A DNA stretch of 64,000 nt from Akkermansia muciniphila (GCA_945888515.1 CAMDAD010000015.1:1-64000); one strand, 5' to 3'; positions 1 through 8,399 are shown, counted from the first letter of the stretch. Notes: generated from the sequence alone by a model not told the origin. A program made the numbers and translations.

Positions 1-385
1 TACGCGATACATGGGGGAAACTATATACTATGAACGTAGTATGTGCAAGGTTTTTCTGGGGAAAACACAAAAAAACGTGCATGCGATCTACTGAATTCCA
101 GCGAAAACCCTTGATAATTGGGAATCTGGTTGTTATTAAGGAAGCGCTACGTATCACGCCGGGAAGTATCCGAAACAGAAAATGAATGGGGAATCTCTTC
201 AGATTGCTGCGTCTCCGTCCAGTATGATCAAAGTGATGCCTTTCCGGATATTCACGGGCATAGCTTATCGCTTCGGTCAGTTCGTGCCAAAACGAATTTC
301 CAAGGCCCAACGATATCGCGTCATAGTGATCAATGAACGATCGAGCTTCCGCCGGAACTTTTGGGTGGTAAATAACCGTCCTCAT
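1..385 (-). CDS. RelE/ParE-family toxin, C-terminus damaged, runs off window
   Basis: This reading frame is not in the ORF track because it stays open to the window edge. It begins MRTVIYHPKVPAEARSFI and continues through RRRSNLKRFPIHFLF to RILPGVIR (about 79 codons, down to base 149). That is a clear match in pattern to RelE/ParE-type toxins, small mRNA-interferase or gyrase-poisoning proteins neutralised by a partner antitoxin. The start ATG overlaps the antitoxin stop as ATGA, as expected for translational coupling. After LPGVIR the family would normally give about 15 more residues and stop. Here the sequence becomes unlike the family and stays open for nearly 50 more codons, while a shifted frame reads NNNQIPNYQG, loosely like the expected tail. 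I infer a frameshift or deletion, so the toxin may be inactive. Family identity is strong; activity is doubtful. Confidence 0.72.
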   Translation of the reverse strand, partial: MRTVIYHPKVPAEARSFIDHYDAISLGLGNSFWHELTEAISYAREYPERHHFDHTGRRRSNLKRFPIHFLFRILPGVIRSASLITTRFPIIKGFRWNSVDRMHVFLCFPQKNLAHTTFIVYSFPHVSR

Positions 386-597
386 CTTCCAGGTCGTCCA
401 ACTTGAGCCAGAAATTCAGCGTGGCTAATCGGCTTGACTGCTCCAGAGTCCATCTCCGCATCTCTTCTCCCAACTTCTTCATCGTCAGGGCCTGATGGTG
501 CACCAGTGAACCCGTGGAGTAAAAAAGCTACGAGACCCTCACGATCTTCTTCGGACAGCTCCCTTACTTGCTTCTGGATATCAGCGATTTGAACCAT
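382..597 (-). CDS. putative addiction-module antitoxin
   Basis: A small acidic protein of about 71 residues (MVQIADIQKQVRELSEEDRE...). It has the layout of the addiction-module-component antitoxins: an N-terminal helix with a leucine/glutamate-rich LSEEDRE stretch, an acidic middle DDEEVGRRDAEMDSG, and a VKP..HAEFLAQV tail that wraps the toxin. The ORF track begins five codons earlier (612); I prefer the second methionine, but the choice is not decided by an obvious ribosome site. It sits directly upstream of the RelE/ParE toxin with a 4-bp overlap, which supports the pairing. It should bind and block the toxin and autoregulate the operon, as known for these families. It could be a lone survivor if the toxin is dead. 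Confidence 0.75.
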   Translation of the reverse strand: MVQIADIQKQVRELSEEDREGLVAFLLHGFTGAPSGPDDEEVGRRDAEMDSGAVKPISHAEFLAQVGRPGR

Positions 598-779
598 ACC
601 ACTAGCATACATGAAATTTTTCGTGAATCAACCCTGTATTCTTGCCCCGCCGCTGGCCGATTTTTCTTCTTTTTGAGCCAACGTCGAAGGTGACTCATGT
701 ACGGTAGCGCATTGAGTCCACCGCCTTGTGTGTGCGTAGCATGCACTGAAACCAAAAAGGGTTCAAGTCCCTTGTAAAT

Positions 780-793
780 CAGGGCAAACGCAT
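780..793 (+). repeat. left terminal inverted repeat of the ISAs1 element
   Basis: CAGGGCAAACGCAT, an exact inverted match to bases 2042-2055. Beyond 14 bp the two ends are only partly similar, both being A/T rich. Confidence 0.9.
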
Positions 794-855
794 GAAATTT
801 ATTGAAAAATCAACAAAAAGCTTGTACTTTGTAAATACATCTTAACAATTAGCGG

Positions 856-2040
856 ATGTCCACACCGCAAGAGCCAACCGAAATCGACAACAACGCGTAT
901 CCGGCAATCATTCTCATTTTGCATGAGCTTGAAGATCCGCGCATCAAACGTGCACGCAAACACAATCTAACAGATATACTTTTTATCGCCCTTTGCACCG
1001 TGATATGCGGCGGAGAAAGTTTTGAAGACATGGAAGAATTTGGAAAGTCCAAACAGCAGTGGCTAAGCCAACACCTAGAATTGACCAACGGCATTCCTAG
1101 TCACGACACCTTCAACCGTGTTTTTCAATTACTCGATCCGAACTCTTTTCAGGACTGCCTCATCCGCTGGACACAAGCAGTTCGACTAAGAATCCCTAAC
1201 GAAATCGTAGCCATCGACGGCAAGGCCCAACGCCGCGCGCGCAACAAAAATCAAAACCATCACTACATAGTCAACGCCTGGGCAGGAGAAAACCGGCTTC
1301 TACTCGGCCAGTATAAAGTAGATGAAAAATCTAACGAAATTACCGCCATCCCCGAACTGCTACGCATCTTAGAGCTAAGCGGCTGCATCATCACCTGCGA
1401 TGCCATGGGCTGTCAGAAAAACATAGCCAAAGAAATCATCGAAGCCGATGCCAACTACGTGCTCGCCCTCAAAGGCAATCACGAGACAGCGCACGAAGAG
1501 ATCAGCGAATATCTTGAAGATCTCGTGATCGAAAAACAAAAGCCCCGCGACCCCCGAGCCGCGCCCGTAGCGTCCGACATCGCGCAGCTACAAAGTTACA
1601 GCGAAGAAGAAACAAACCACGGGCGCAAAACCACCTGGCACTATCATCAAAGCGATCAGTTAGAATGGTTCATGGAAAAAAGCGAATGGGAAGGACTACA
1701 AAGCGTCGGTATGGTAGAAACCATCACCGAGAAAAACGGCATCACCACAGCAGAGAAACGCTATTACCTATGCAGCATAGGATTAGACGTGAATAAATTT
1801 GCCAAAGCCGTGCGCGGTCACTGGGGAGTGGAAAACAACTGCCACTGGGTAATGGACGTAGTATTCAAAGAAGATGAAAATCGAGCGCGCACCGCCCATG
1901 CCGCGCAGAATTTAGGAACGACAAGAGGCATAGCCATGAACTTGATCCGAAAGGAAACCACCAACAAAAGAGGCATAAAAGGCCGAGTAAAGAGAGCAGG
2001 CTGGGATCATTCCTACCTCGAAAAAATCCTCACAATTTAA
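856..2040 (+). CDS. ISAs1-family transposase
   Basis: A 394-residue DDE transposase that cuts and joins the ends of the surrounding insertion sequence. The N-terminal part (about residues 15-100, [19 protein letters not shown]...FGKSKQQWL) matches the DDE_Tnp_1-associated domain. The catalytic triad is visible: Asp in [10 protein letters not shown], Asp in [10 protein letters not shown], and Glu in [12 protein letters not shown]. The C-terminal block [19 protein letters not shown] is also characteristic. Length is normal for the family (about 370-400) and there are no internal stops, so the gene appears intact. It starts about 60 bases inside the left repeat and stops one base before the right one. 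The A-rich third positions and codons differ from the neighbouring chromosomal genes, fitting recent acquisition. Confidence 0.92.
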   Translation: MSTPQEPTEIDNNAYPAIILILHELEDPRIKRARKHNLTDILFIALCTVICGGESFEDMEEFGKSKQQWLSQHLELTNGIPSHDTFNRVFQLLDPNSFQDCLIRWTQAVRLRIPNEIVAIDGKAQRRARNKNQNHHYIVNAWAGENRLLLGQYKVDEKSNEITAIPELLRILELSGCIITCDAMGCQKNIAKEIIEADANYVLALKGNHETAHEEISEYLEDLVIEKQKPRDPRAAPVASDIAQLQSYSEEETNHGRKTTWHYHQSDQLEWFMEKSEWEGLQSVGMVETITEKNGITTAEKRYYLCSIGLDVNKFAKAVRGHWGVENNCHWVMDVVFKEDENRARTAHAAQNLGTTRGIAMNLIRKETTNKRGIKGRVKRAGWDHSYLEKILTI

Positions 2041-2041
2041 A

Positions 2042-2055
2042 ATGCGTTTGCCCTG
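2042..2055 (-). repeat. right terminal inverted repeat of the ISAs1 element
   Basis: ATGCGTTTGCCCTG, the exact complement of bases 780-793. The ATG in this repeat happens to be the start the ORF track assigns to the following integrase fragment, which is an artefact of the insertion. Confidence 0.9.
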
Positions 2056-2404
2056 TCTGGCGCGCAAGATGCCGCCTGCGGCGGAGAAGTTTCCCTGGCA
2101 TTGGTTGTTTTGCATGGATCATTTGTCGCGAGATTCCGATACAGGTGTGGTAAGACGGCATCACTTGCATGAAAAAACCTATGGTGAGGCCGTGACAAGG
2201 GCGGCCGAGAGGGCGGGCATTCTCAAAAGGGTGACCACGCACGCACTGCGCCATAGTTTTGCGACGGACTTGTTGCGCAGTGGTGCGGACATTCGGACAG
2301 TGCAGGAGCTTTTAGGACATGCGGATGTGAAAACCACCGAGATCTATGCCCATGCTGTGGAACTTGGCAAAGGTGTAATGAGTCCGTTGGATCGTATGGT
2401 TTGA
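2056..2404 (+). pseudogene. C-terminal fragment of an integron-type tyrosine recombinase
   Basis: Starting right at the IS edge the frame reads [18 protein letters not shown], then [51 protein letters not shown] and GVMSPLDRM. These are the C-terminal signatures of integron integrases (IntI) and close relatives. They include the HxxR box, the GH of the LLGH motif and the nucleophile tyrosine in TEIYAH. The N-terminal DNA-binding domain and the first catalytic arginine are gone, so the protein cannot be active. The upstream half is not present on the other side of the IS, indicating loss of sequence and not simple interruption. The ORF track start at 2042 lies within the IS repeat. The gene faces away from the toxin-antitoxin pair, which is the arrangement of an integron and its cassettes. 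Confidence 0.82.
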
Positions 2405-2431
2405 GCGTGGCGGCGAGAGGGAAGGATGATT

Positions 2432-3445
2432 TCAATCATTCTCGGGGCGGGGATCGCGGGAGAGAAGGTCGCGCAGAGCGAGGGCGGCGGGGCGCTCTTG
2501 GTAGAGAATGCTGTGGACGGCATCAATGATGGGCGTATTCACCGCTGCCAAGCGCGCAGCCTCGTAGATGGACAAAGTGTTAGGAACCCCCTCCGCGATC
2601 ATGCCGATGCTGCCAACGGCTTCATCGAGGGCTTTTCCTTGACCGAGGGCGAGGCCGACGCGGTGATTGCGCGAGTGATGGGAAAAGCACGTGGCGATCA
2701 GATCCCCCATGCCGGAGAGTCCGGTAAAGGTTTCGCGCTGACCGCCTAGTGCGATGCCAAGCCTGGTCATTTCACTGAGCGCACGTGTCACCAAGGCAGC
2801 TATGGCATTATCGCCAAGACCAAGTCCTGCGGCGATTCCCGCGGCCAAGGCGTATATATTTTTGATCGCCCCGCCCAGCTCGATTCCGGCAATGTCCGTA
2901 CTGGTATAGGTGCGGAAGTGTGGGAGAGTGAATAGTTTTTGTAAATTGGAGGCAAGTTCGGCATTCTGAGAACCGATCACAGCACAGGTGGCGAGTTGCG
3001 AAGCGATTTCCTCTGCGTGGTTTGGTCCGGAGATGACGGCGAGCGGATGATCTGGGAAAATCTCCTGCAAAATCTGACTCATGCGGTCGCCCGTGTTGCG
3101 TTCGATGCCCTTGGCGCTCGACACCAGTGCTGATCGCGGCGAAAAGGAAGAGAGCTCCACGGCAGTGGTGCGCGTCGCGGAGGTGGGGACGGCAAAAATG
3201 ATCAGATTGTGAGATGCGGCATCCGCCAATGAAGTGGAAGCACGCACTTTGTGGCTCAGATGGGCTTCACTGAGGTAGCGTGGATTGCGGTGATTCGCGT
3301 TGATTTCCTCTGCTACGTGAGCATCGCGGCCGATCAGTGTCAGGCGCTCACAGCGTTCTCCTAACAAAAATGCCAATGCCGTGCCGAAGGATCCACTGCC
3401 GATGATCGCGATCGATGGAAAGGAGGATGAAGAAGTGGTGGACAT
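2432..3445 (-). CDS. gpsA: glycerol-3-phosphate dehydrogenase [NAD(P)+]
   Basis: Makes sn-glycerol 3-phosphate from dihydroxyacetone phosphate in the cytosol, the first step toward phospholipids. I start at MSTTSSSSFPSIAIIG (base 3445) because the nucleotide-binding motif GSGSFGTALA then lies at the N-terminus as in the family; the 46-residue extension of the track would overlap plsY. Other family signatures are the SSAKGIE block, the ISGPNHAEEIA stretch, the catalytic lysine in ELGGAIKNIYALAAG, and GLSGMGDLIATC. Length (337) is normal. It follows plsY by 10 bases, the gene for the enzyme that uses its product, and ends the sufE-terC-plsY-gpsA block. Its stop lies 27 bases from the convergent integrase fragment. 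Confidence 0.95.
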   Translation of the reverse strand: MSTTSSSSFPSIAIIGSGSFGTALAFLLGERCERLTLIGRDAHVAEEINANHRNPRYLSEAHLSHKVRASTSLADAASHNLIIFAVPTSATRTTAVELSSFSPRSALVSSAKGIERNTGDRMSQILQEIFPDHPLAVISGPNHAEEIASQLATCAVIGSQNAELASNLQKLFTLPHFRTYTSTDIAGIELGGAIKNIYALAAGIAAGLGLGDNAIAALVTRALSEMTRLGIALGGQRETFTGLSGMGDLIATCFSHHSRNHRVGLALGQGKALDEAVGSIGMIAEGVPNTLSIYEAARLAAVNTPIIDAVHSILYQERPAALALRDLLSRDPRPEND

Positions 3446-3455
3446 AAAAAACGAC

Positions 3456-4145
3456 TCAGGATTTCTTCGGAAAACGGTTTTCTGTGCGATTACGCAAGCG
3501 CTGGATATTGCTGCGGTGTTTGTAGATGGCGAGAGTTCCGATAAGAATGGAAAATGCCAAGAGCGGCTTGTTCCAAGTGCCATCGGCGAATTTACCGTGA
3601 TGGAAAGAACCCCACACAGTAAGCAAAGGGAGAATAGCCGCTGCGATTATGCTGGCCAGAGATACGTAACGGCTGATCGCAAAAACGATGCTCCATACCA
3701 TCACGAGGATGACCACGGCTGCTGGCATGAGTGCGATCAGAACGCCTGCGGAAGTCGCGATGCCTTTGCCGCCCTTGAATCCGACCCACGGGGAATAGTT
3801 GTGACCAAGAATCGCGCAGAGGCCGGTGAGAACCTGAAAGATTTGTGCGGTGAGCATGGGAAAATTTTCCGCAAGTGGGGCCAGCACTGATAGGCTCAGC
3901 GGGTTTTTCATACCGATGAAATGAATCAAAGAGAGCCCCAGCACGGTGGGAATCAATCCCTTCAACACGTCTAACAAAAAACACGGGATACCGTAGCTTT
4001 TTCCTAGCACTCGCCAGACATTCGTGGCCCCGATATTGCCCGAGCCGTGTTCTCGGATATCGATGCCTTTGCATTTGCCGAAGATCCAGCCAAAGGGGAT
4101 GGAGCCGAAGAAAAAAGCGAGCAGAGGGCAGAGCCAGAGATACAT
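3456..4145 (-). CDS. plsY: glycerol-3-phosphate acyltransferase PlsY
   Basis: A membrane enzyme that transfers the acyl group from acyl-phosphate to glycerol 3-phosphate, giving lysophosphatidate. The three conserved loops are all visible: FGSIPFGWIFGK near the N-terminus, REHGSGNIGATNVWR with its Ser/Gly-rich active site, and WVGFKGGKGIATS. Several hydrophobic segments (about five or six) fit an inner-membrane protein, and 229 residues is close to the usual length (about 200-220). It starts one base after the terC stop and is followed after 10 bases by gpsA, which supplies its substrate. The pairing makes biochemical sense and suggests co-transcription. Confidence 0.95.
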   Translation of the reverse strand: MYLWLCPLLAFFFGSIPFGWIFGKCKGIDIREHGSGNIGATNVWRVLGKSYGIPCFLLDVLKGLIPTVLGLSLIHFIGMKNPLSLSVLAPLAENFPMLTAQIFQVLTGLCAILGHNYSPWVGFKGGKGIATSAGVLIALMPAAVVILVMVWSIVFAISRYVSLASIIAAAILPLLTVWGSFHHGKFADGTWNKPLLAFSILIGTLAIYKHRSNIQRLRNRTENRFPKKS

Positions 4146-4146
4146 G

Positions 4147-5004
4147 TTAGATCGTGGGATTGGGTGCCTCCTTGCGGATGCGCAGATTGATCAACTCGAC
4201 AGCGAAGGAGAAAGCCATCGCGAAATAAATGTAGCCTTTTGGCACGTGAAAGCCGACACCCTCCGCGAGCAGTGTGGTGCCAATCAGAATCAGGAATGCC
4301 AACGCGAGAATTTTCACGGACGGGTGACGCGACACAAAGGAACTGATGGCACCTGAGGCCAATAGCATCACTGCGATGGAAATGATGACAGCAACCATCA
4401 TCAATGAGATCCGTGTAGGATCGTTCACCATGCCCACGGCAGTGATCACCGAGTCGAGCGAGAAAACGATATCGATGACCATCACCTGCAGTAATACGGA
4501 AGCAAGAGTTGTGGTGACTTTACGCACCTCCTGCGCGGTTTCGCTGACGCTTTCGACTTTGTGGTGGATTTCCTTGGTAGATTTCCAGATCAGGAAAAGA
4601 CCGCCGACGATCAGAATGATGTCCTTGACAGAGACTCCCATCAGACCAGCGGCATTGACCAAGGCATGCCCGGGATCCTCATGCTGGTTGCCCTGCAGGA
4701 TTTCGACGAGTCCTGGATGAATGGGGATGGAAAAAACATCATCCTTTAGGCTCATGATCCACGTGATGGATGCGAGCAACACGAGCCGTGCGATCATGGC
4801 CAGGCCAAGGCCAAAGTAGCGTCCGAGTTTTCGATCTTTTTCCGGGAGACGATCGACGAGAATCGAGATAAAGATGATGTTATCGATGCCGAGGACGATC
4901 TCGAGCAGTGATAAAGTGAGCAGCGCTCCCCAGGCTTCGGGTTGCTGAAACCAGGAAAAATCGAAGTAAGAGGCGACAAACAAGGAATCGGTCATAGTCA
5001 GCAT
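4147..5004 (-). CDS. TerC-family integral membrane protein
   Basis: A 285-residue protein with about seven hydrophobic helices. It carries the TerC-family signatures LSLLEIVLGIDNIIFISI in the first helix and VIDIVFSLDSVITAVGM in the middle, whose acidic residues in the membrane are thought to coordinate metal ions. Family members are linked to tellurite resistance, manganese export or metal loading of exported proteins; which applies here cannot be told. The ATG overlaps the sufE stop by one base (TAATG), so translation is probably coupled; a second in-frame ATG follows three codons later (MTDS). No other tellurite genes are nearby, so a manganese or general metal role is more likely. Confidence 0.9.
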   Translation of the reverse strand: MLTMTDSLFVASYFDFSWFQQPEAWGALLTLSLLEIVLGIDNIIFISILVDRLPEKDRKLGRYFGLGLAMIARLVLLASITWIMSLKDDVFSIPIHPGLVEILQGNQHEDPGHALVNAAGLMGVSVKDIILIVGGLFLIWKSTKEIHHKVESVSETAQEVRKVTTTLASVLLQVMVIDIVFSLDSVITAVGMVNDPTRISLMMVAVIISIAVMLLASGAISSFVSRHPSVKILALAFLILIGTTLLAEGVGFHVPKGYIYFAMAFSFAVELINLRIRKEAPNPTI

Positions 5005-5426
5005 TATGATTGTTGTGTGGAAAAAAGTAGCGCGCGTTGTTTCATTTGCGTGGCCATAAGAGACAGGGCATTGGCGCGGGTGGGAGCCAAGTGTTCTTTG
5101 AGACCGGTTTTTTCAATGAAGGACATGTCAGCCGTGAGAATATCGTCGGGCTTCTGGTGATTTAGCACCTCGATAAAGAGAGCGATCATGCCCTTGGTGA
5201 TGAGGGAGTCGGAATCCGCGAAGAATTCAATCTTGCCATCGATACAGGCGGCATCGAGCCAAACCTGAGATTGGCAGCCTTTGATCAGATGCTCTGAGTT
5301 GCGTGCTGAATCCGGCAAGGCAGCGAGCTTACGACCCAGTGCAATGACATATTCGTAGCGGTCTTGCCAATCGTGAAAAAATGATAGATCTTCTAGCAGT
5401 TGGTTCTGTTTTTCGACGATGGTCAT
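5004..5426 (-). CDS. sufE: SufE-like cysteine desulfuration protein
   Basis: Accepts sulfur from the cysteine desulfurase (SufS) and hands it to the Fe-S cluster scaffold. The 140-residue protein shows the SufE pattern: an N-terminal helix, the YEYVIALGRKLAALP segment, the sulfur-accepting cysteine in IKGCQSQVWL, FFADSDSLITKGMIALF, and the C-terminal FIEKTGLKEHLAPTRANALSLM. No sufS or sufBCD lies in the window, so it works with partners encoded elsewhere. It is first in a four-gene minus-strand block whose promoter should lie in the 93-base gap shared with the divergent gene at 5520. Confidence 0.93.
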   Translation of the reverse strand: MTIVEKQNQLLEDLSFFHDWQDRYEYVIALGRKLAALPDSARNSEHLIKGCQSQVWLDAACIDGKIEFFADSDSLITKGMIALFIEVLNHQKPDDILTADMSFIEKTGLKEHLAPTRANALSLMATQMKQRALLFSTQQS

Positions 5427-5519
5427 TTTCTGGGCAGATTCTAAAGCAAGCTTGTGAGTTGGGCAAGATGATTTCCATGCTTGCGAAGTCGTGCGATTGT
5501 TGCAGGATGCTCATGCAAC

Positions 5520-6479
5520 ATGAAACACATTCCGTTGATTCTATCGCTATGGGCCTGCGTTGGCACGCTGCTGGCGGATCCCTTGACGCAAGCCGACCGG
5601 GAAGAACTGCGCGAGCGTCTCAAGGCGATACAAGAGGGTGCTGAGGCTCATCAGGAAAAGCGCTTTGCTTCCGCGGTCGAAGATTTTCGTTCGGCATTGC
5701 AAAATGAAGATGCGGCGATGGCTCTCTATCTGAAATGCGTAGAGCAGGCGGACTTTATCGATCAGCAGAAAAAGAACCAGGACTTCCGCGACTGGAAACG
5801 CGACAACGAGGGGCGGTTAAAAAATCCGGCATTTCGCCAGGCGCTTCGCTTTCAATTGAACTGGTTGGCGCTTTCGATGCGAGTCGCGGCGCGCCCGGAA
5901 GATCGGGTAAAACTTGCTCCGGAGGCACAAGAGGCGTTGCGGGCGATTTTTGCGAATGCCAAAAATCTATCGGGCCAGACGGCGCTTCTTTCCCGCTCGG
6001 TATTTGAGAGCGTCTTTGCGCGGACCTATCATATCAGCGATTCAAAACACAAAAGTTGGCCCAGCTCACCGCTGCAAGTGGCAGAGATTTTCGATCAGGT
6101 GATCATGCCGCCGCTGCGCAAGCCGGATGCTCTAGCGGCACTGAACGATGCGTGGGATTTACGCATTCAAATGGAATCGGCGCGAATCGAGGAGTTTTCC
6201 GGCAACAATGACGAACCGAAGGGACTGACGCGTCGTGAGACCATCACTCCCGAAATGGCAAGCTTCCGTGAAGAGGCGTTGCCGCAACTGCAATGGCGCA
6301 AGCAAGTGGATCTATTTCAATGCGGCGGCCAGCGCGCGGCAGCGCTGCGCATGTTGAGCCACATCAATGACCATCTCACGAATCCGAAGGCATCGACTTG
6401 GATTGAGGAATTCCAAAATCTCGTCAATGCGGAGGCGAAAACTCCTGAGACAAGTGCTAACACTTCGCCGAGCGAGTAA
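5520..6479 (+). CDS. secreted protein of unknown function
   Basis: I choose MKHIPLILSLWACVGTLLADP (base 5520) since it gives a clean signal peptide cleaved after LLA; the track start 13 codons earlier does not. The mature part (about 300 residues) is largely charged and helical: LTQADREELRERLKAIQEGAEAH near the N-terminus, a KKNQDFRDWKRDNEGRLKNPAFRQALRF segment in the middle, and a C-terminal NAEAKTPETSANTSPSE tail. No catalytic motif is recognised. It is divergent from sufE and followed by a strong terminator, so it is probably a one-gene unit. Similar helical secreted proteins are common in Verrucomicrobiota, but I cannot name a family. Confidence 0.75.
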   Translation: MKHIPLILSLWACVGTLLADPLTQADREELRERLKAIQEGAEAHQEKRFASAVEDFRSALQNEDAAMALYLKCVEQADFIDQQKKNQDFRDWKRDNEGRLKNPAFRQALRFQLNWLALSMRVAARPEDRVKLAPEAQEALRAIFANAKNLSGQTALLSRSVFESVFARTYHISDSKHKSWPSSPLQVAEIFDQVIMPPLRKPDALAALNDAWDLRIQMESARIEEFSGNNDEPKGLTRRETITPEMASFREEALPQLQWRKQVDLFQCGGQRAAALRMLSHINDHLTNPKASTWIEEFQNLVNAEAKTPETSANTSPSE

Positions 6480-6492
6480 GCAACCATTCACA

Positions 6493-6526
6493 AAAAAACC
6501 GACTCTCGTGTGAGAGTCGGTTTTTT
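6493..6526. terminator. bidirectional intrinsic terminator
   Basis: AAAAAACCGACTCTC, loop GTGT, then the exact complement ending in TTTTTT. The perfect 15-base arms with A run before and T run after can stop transcription from both sides, serving the secreted protein gene upstream and the convergent peroxiredoxin gene. Confidence 0.92.
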
Positions 6527-6540
6527 GTTAGATACGAGAA

Positions 6541-7032
6541 TCAAAGATCTTTCAACACTGCTTTGATGGCAGTAAAATCGGGCAGATCTTTCGGGTGTTC
6601 TTGCACTTCCGCGTAGCGCACTGTGCCTGTTTTATCGATAACGAAGGCCGAGCGCTTCGGCACACCACCCATGATCAGGTTGGCTTCGGGCAGGAACTGC
6701 TCATAGGCAACGCCGTAAGCCTTGGCGACAGTGTGTTCGTAATCGCTGAGCAAGGGGAGGGTGATGCCCTCTTTTTCCGCCCATGCGGCTTGCGCAAAGG
6801 GGTTGTCACCGCTGATCCCGATGACCTTCGCATTCAGCGCTTCGTATTCGGCGATGCCGTTCGATATATCGCAAAACTCAGTGGTGCAAACGCCTGTGAA
6901 AGCCATGGGCACGAAAAGCAGCAAGAGGTTCGATGAGCCGATGTGCTCGGAAAGGGTGAATAGTTTGGGACCCTCGGCAGTCTTGGTGACGAGGGTGAAA
7001 TCCGGTGCTTTATCTCCTACTTTGATTGACAT
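6541..7032 (-). CDS. peroxiredoxin (AhpC/TSA, thioredoxin-like)
   Basis: A cytosolic thiol peroxidase of 163 residues. It starts MSIKVGDKAPDFTLV as typical of the family, and the peroxidatic cysteine sits in PMAFTGVCTTEFCD. A second cysteine four residues on (TEFC) is found in some single-domain members and could be the resolving cysteine. The downstream ISGDNPFAQAAWAEKEGI and later KRSAFVIDKTGTVRYA segments also match. It reduces hydrogen peroxide or organic peroxides using a thioredoxin-type donor. It is transcribed alone, convergent with the gene at 5520 across a strong terminator and divergent from avtA. Confidence 0.92.
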   Translation of the reverse strand: MSIKVGDKAPDFTLVTKTAEGPKLFTLSEHIGSSNLLLLFVPMAFTGVCTTEFCDISNGIAEYEALNAKVIGISGDNPFAQAAWAEKEGITLPLLSDYEHTVAKAYGVAYEQFLPEANLIMGGVPKRSAFVIDKTGTVRYAEVQEHPKDLPDFTAIKAVLKDL

Positions 7033-7109
7033 AAATTGTTTTTGATTGTTGAAGGGGTGGCGTCATCTTACTGCATTCTGGCAGTGGGTCAACACTGCGT
7101 TCCTTTTTT

Positions 7110-8399
7110 ATGTTTGAATTTTCTCTCATGGGCCAGCGTCTCGGTGGTCACAGTGGTATTTCGGAATTGATGGACGACTTAGGCCAGGCGCTGTCGCAAT
7201 CTGGCGCGGAAGTGAAAATGCTGGGAGGCGGTCAACCAGCGCACATTCCCGCGATGGATGAGCGTTGGGCCAGTCGATTCCAAGAAATGTTAGAAAACCG
7301 CGAGGAGTTCGACAAAGCCGTGGGCAATTATGATCCCCCGCGCGGCAATCCGGCTTTCATCGCTGCGCTCGCCGCGATGTTACGCCGTGAGTTCGGTTGG
7401 GATGTCGGCCCGGAACACATCGCAGTTACCGCGGGAGGACAGACGGCCTTTTTCTTCTTGTTTCATCTGCTCGGTGGAGAGATGACGGATGGCACGCACA
7501 AAAAAATCCTTCTTCCGCTCGTGCCTGAATACATTGGCTACGCTAATCAATCGGTGCGCGATGAGTTGTTTCGAGCCCATCTGCCACGCATCGAGTTCAC
7601 GGGCGAACACGAATTCAAGTATCGGGTCGATTTCGATACTCTGGAAATCGGCGACGACATTGCGGCGATCTGCGTCTCGCGTCCTACGAATCCTACAGGG
7701 AATGTGCTGACCGATGAAGAAATCGCTCGCCTCGCCGCTCTGGCAAAATCGCACAACATCCCCCTGATCATCGATAACGCTTACGGCGCGCCGTTTCCGA
7801 ACATCATTTTCACCGAGGCCACTCCGGTCTGGCATGAGCACATGATTTTGACATTGAGTCTATCGAAACTCGGACTGCCTGGAACTAGAACGGGGATTGT
7901 CATCGCCCATCCGAGCGTGGCGGCGGCCATGGCCAATATGTCGGCGATTGTTGGTCTCTCCAATCCGACTGTGGGGCAGGCGATCGTGCGACCGATGCTG
8001 GAATCGGGAGAAATTCTCAAGCTCTCGAATGAGGTGGTGCGTCCGTTTTACATCGAGAAGTCCCGTTTCGCTCGGCAATGCGTTGAGAAAATGTTTGGTG
8101 ATCGTTTTCGCTACTATGTTCATCGTAGCGAGGGCGCGATTTTCTTATGGTTGTGGTTTCCAGATTTGCCTATCACGTCGAAGGAACTCTACCAACGCCT
8201 CAAAAAACGCGGAGTATTGATTATCTCGGGGCATTATTTCTTTTTTGGGCTAGATGATGCGATCGACTGGCCGCACCGTCAGCAGTGCCTACGGATGACA
8301 TTTACGATGCCCACCGATGTGGTTTCTGAGGGGATACGCGTGATAGGTGAAGAAGTTGCCAAGGCGCATGCTGAAGCGGAAAGGGGAAATGTGCCATGA
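7110..8399 (+). CDS. avtA: valine-pyruvate transaminase
   Basis: A PLP-dependent fold-type I aminotransferase that interconverts pyruvate and alanine with 2-ketoisovalerate and valine. The protein follows the E. coli AvtA sequence closely along its whole length: MFEFSLMGQRLGGHSGI at the start (which fixes the start codon), MLGGGQPAHIP, LVPEYIGYA, ICVSRPTNPTGNVLTDEE, IIDNAYGAPFP, the PLP lysine in LSLSKLGLPGTRTG, and EGAIFLWLWFPDLPIT. Length (429) fits. It overlaps the following trmO by four bases (ATGA), so the two are probably translated together although their functions are unrelated. Confidence 0.93.
   Translation: MFEFSLMGQRLGGHSGISELMDDLGQALSQSGAEVKMLGGGQPAHIPAMDERWASRFQEMLENREEFDKAVGNYDPPRGNPAFIAALAAMLRREFGWDVGPEHIAVTAGGQTAFFFLFHLLGGEMTDGTHKKILLPLVPEYIGYANQSVRDELFRAHLPRIEFTGEHEFKYRVDFDTLEIGDDIAAICVSRPTNPTGNVLTDEEIARLAALAKSHNIPLIIDNAYGAPFPNIIFTEATPVWHEHMILTLSLSKLGLPGTRTGIVIAHPSVAAAMANMSAIVGLSNPTVGQAIVRPMLESGEILKLSNEVVRPFYIEKSRFARQCVEKMFGDRFRYYVHRSEGAIFLWLWFPDLPITSKELYQRLKKRGVLIISGHYFFFGLDDAIDWPHRQQCLRMTFTMPTDVVSEGIRVIGEEVAKAHAEAERGNVP

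Larger units (their letters stand above)
780..2055. mobile_element. ISAs1-family insertion sequence, complete
   Basis: The element is bounded by perfect 14-bp inverted repeats, CAGGGCAAACGCAT at the left end and its complement ATGCGTTTGCCCTG at the right, enclosing one full transposase gene. The CAGGG... ends are typical of the ISAs1 family. Total length is 1276 bp. The flanks do not show the short direct repeat (8-10 bp) this family usually makes: left flank CTTGTAAAT, right flank TCTGGCGCG. The right flank falls in codons of an integron-type integrase while the left flank does not, so a deletion next to the element is likely after insertion. Confidence 0.88.

Noticed and set aside
757-773. 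AAGGG-TTCAAGT-CCCTT, a perfect tRNA T-arm-like hairpin just before the IS
   Set aside because: No acceptor, D or anticodon arm can be built from the sequence upstream, so no tRNA is called; a tRNA remnant used as an integration site remains possible.
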